Of a stretch of DNA of 6,384 nt, positions 5,823 to 6,384 are shown in pieces. This stretch comes from Candidatus Heimdallarchaeota archaeon (GTDB lineage: Archaea; Asgardarchaeota; Heimdallarchaeia; JABLTI01). The DNA is taken from positions 1 through 6,384 of the forward strand of contig JAGMDP010000116.1 in the NCBI GenBank assembly GCA_023128635.1, written 5' to 3'. Made by a program: the position numbers and the translations under genes. Below the pieces are notes generated by a model. That model had not been told where the DNA came from. It was given only the letters and a program-made list of their open reading frames with translations, and ran no database searches. The number at the start of each line of letters is the position of its first letter. Position 1 is the stretch's first letter.

Positions 5823-5859
5823 GCTAAAGAAGTAATTTCTTTAGCCCATTATAATTTTT
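5823..5859 (+). terminator. Perfect 9-bp hairpin and T-run after serA
   Basis: GCTAAAGAA (5823-5831) and TTCTTTAGC (5837-5845) are perfect reverse complements with the 5-nt loop GTAAT, starting 41 nt after the serA stop. A run of five T (5855-5859) follows 9 nt later. It could end the aminotransferase-serA transcript, or partly attenuate read-through into the downstream DUF1015 gene. The gap between stem and T-run is longer than in typical bacterial terminators. Confidence 0.5.
5849..5856 (+). promoter_or_regulatory. Possible TATA box for the DUF1015 gene
   Basis: TTATAATT is centred about 31 bp upstream of ATG 5884, compatible with an archaeal promoter and a leaderless or near-leaderless mRNA. 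No Shine-Dalgarno sequence is visible before that ATG. The element overlaps the T-run region of the hairpin, so terminator and promoter readings are both possible. Confidence 0.35.
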
Positions 5860-5883
5860 CTAAAATGGACGTGCAAATAATAG

Positions 5884-6384
5884 ATGGTAGAAATTAGACC
5901 CTTTAAAGGAATCAGATTTACTGAAAAAGCAGGAAAATTGGATGATCTTATTGCTCAACCATACGACAAGATTACAGAAGAAATGCAAGAAATGTATTAT
6001 GCTAAATCAGATTATAATTACTGTCGATTAACTTTACCGATTGAAGAAAATCGATATGAAGTATCTAAACAAAGAGTAGAGAAATGGTTTAGTGAAGGAA
6101 TTTTCAAACAAGATGAAGAACCAGGCTTATATGTTTACTTCCAAGACTTTGAGCTCTTTGGAAAGAAACACATTCGCAAAGGATTCTTTGCAGCAGTGAA
6201 ATTACATCATTTCGATGAAGAAATAGTTCTTCCTCATGAATGGACTCACAAAGGACCAAAGATTGATCGCTTAAAGATGTTGATAGCAACTCAGAAGTTC
6301 CTTGAACCGGGATTCATGTTATATAATGATCCGGAAAAAGTAACAATCACAATTTTTGATGAAGTTGCAAAAGAAGAGCCTGTA
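5884..6384 (+). CDS. DUF1015 family protein (3' end missing)
   Basis: The frame runs open to the window end, giving 167 residues of a family whose members are usually about 400 long. The start is fixed by an in-frame TAG immediately before ATG 5884. Recognisable DUF1015 features are the opening EIRPFKGIRF (3-12), AQPYDKI (24-30), the YVYFQDFELFG..HIRKGFFAAVKL region (83-107), and the conserved block LPHEWTHKGPKIDRL (116-130) with His118, Glu119, Thr121, Lys126, Asp128 and Arg129. The polar H-E-x-T and K-x-D-R residues look like an active or ligand-binding site, but I know of no firmly established activity for this family. Its location 101 bp after serA on the same strand suggests a role linked to serine or phosphoserine metabolism; this is inference from context. 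Confidence 0.85.
   Translation, partial: MVEIRPFKGIRFTEKAGKLDDLIAQPYDKITEEMQEMYYAKSDYNYCRLTLPIEENRYEVSKQRVEKWFSEGIFKQDEEPGLYVYFQDFELFGKKHIRKGFFAAVKLHHFDEEIVLPHEWTHKGPKIDRLKMLIATQKFLEPGFMLYNDPEKVTITIFDEVAKEEPV

Noticed and set aside
6104..6289. Minus-strand open frame of 61 codons
   Set aside because: It is antisense to the DUF1015 coding region, which matches the family throughout.

Overview
The window is AT-rich, gene-dense DNA that most likely comes from an archaeon, possibly an Asgard (Heimdall/Loki-like) lineage. The evidence is: stand-alone Lrp/AsnC ligand-binding (RAM) proteins; a membrane-anchored, asparagine-rich NosD-type beta-helix surface protein with the 'YGFPG.GTAEDPYLIENYNI' opening that I associate with Asgard genomes; a class V aminotransferase and a short phosphoglycerate dehydrogenase of archaeal type; and TATA-like sequences about 25-30 bp upstream of starts, some of which look leaderless. 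The lineage is an inference from protein style, not proven.

Layout. 1-696: 3' part of a D-2-hydroxyacid dehydrogenase resembling glyoxylate/hydroxypyruvate reductase. 854-1087 (+) and 1520-1272 (-): two convergent paralogous RAM-domain proteins, 69% identical, separated by 184 bp that carry two perfect hairpins. 1738-3684 (+): a 648-residue parallel beta-helix protein with a membrane segment at each end and an internal tandem duplication of about 108 residues. 3797-4867 (+) and 4871-5782 (+): a class V aminotransferase and a D-3-phosphoglycerate dehydrogenase, 3 bp apart and clearly an operon. 5823-5859: a hairpin plus T-run. 5884-6384 (+): 5' part of a DUF1015 family gene that runs off the window.

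How the genes fit together. SerA oxidises 3-phosphoglycerate to 3-phosphohydroxypyruvate and the adjacent aminotransferase can convert this to phosphoserine, so the pair is best read as the first two steps of the phosphorylated serine pathway. No recognisable phosphoserine phosphatase is present. The DUF1015 gene directly downstream is a candidate partner of unknown activity. The hydroxyacid dehydrogenase at the left edge acts on related C2/C3 substrates, and RAM domains typically bind amino acids, so much of the window may concern serine/glycine/glyoxylate metabolism, with the surface protein as an unrelated insertion.

Two starts were revised from the longest open frame: the minus-strand RAM gene starts at GTG 1520 (not TTG 1535), and the aminotransferase starts at TTG 3797 behind a strong GGAGG (not GTG 3773). 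No intergenic gap exceeds 300 bp. I saw no mobile element, CRISPR array, tRNA or rRNA.
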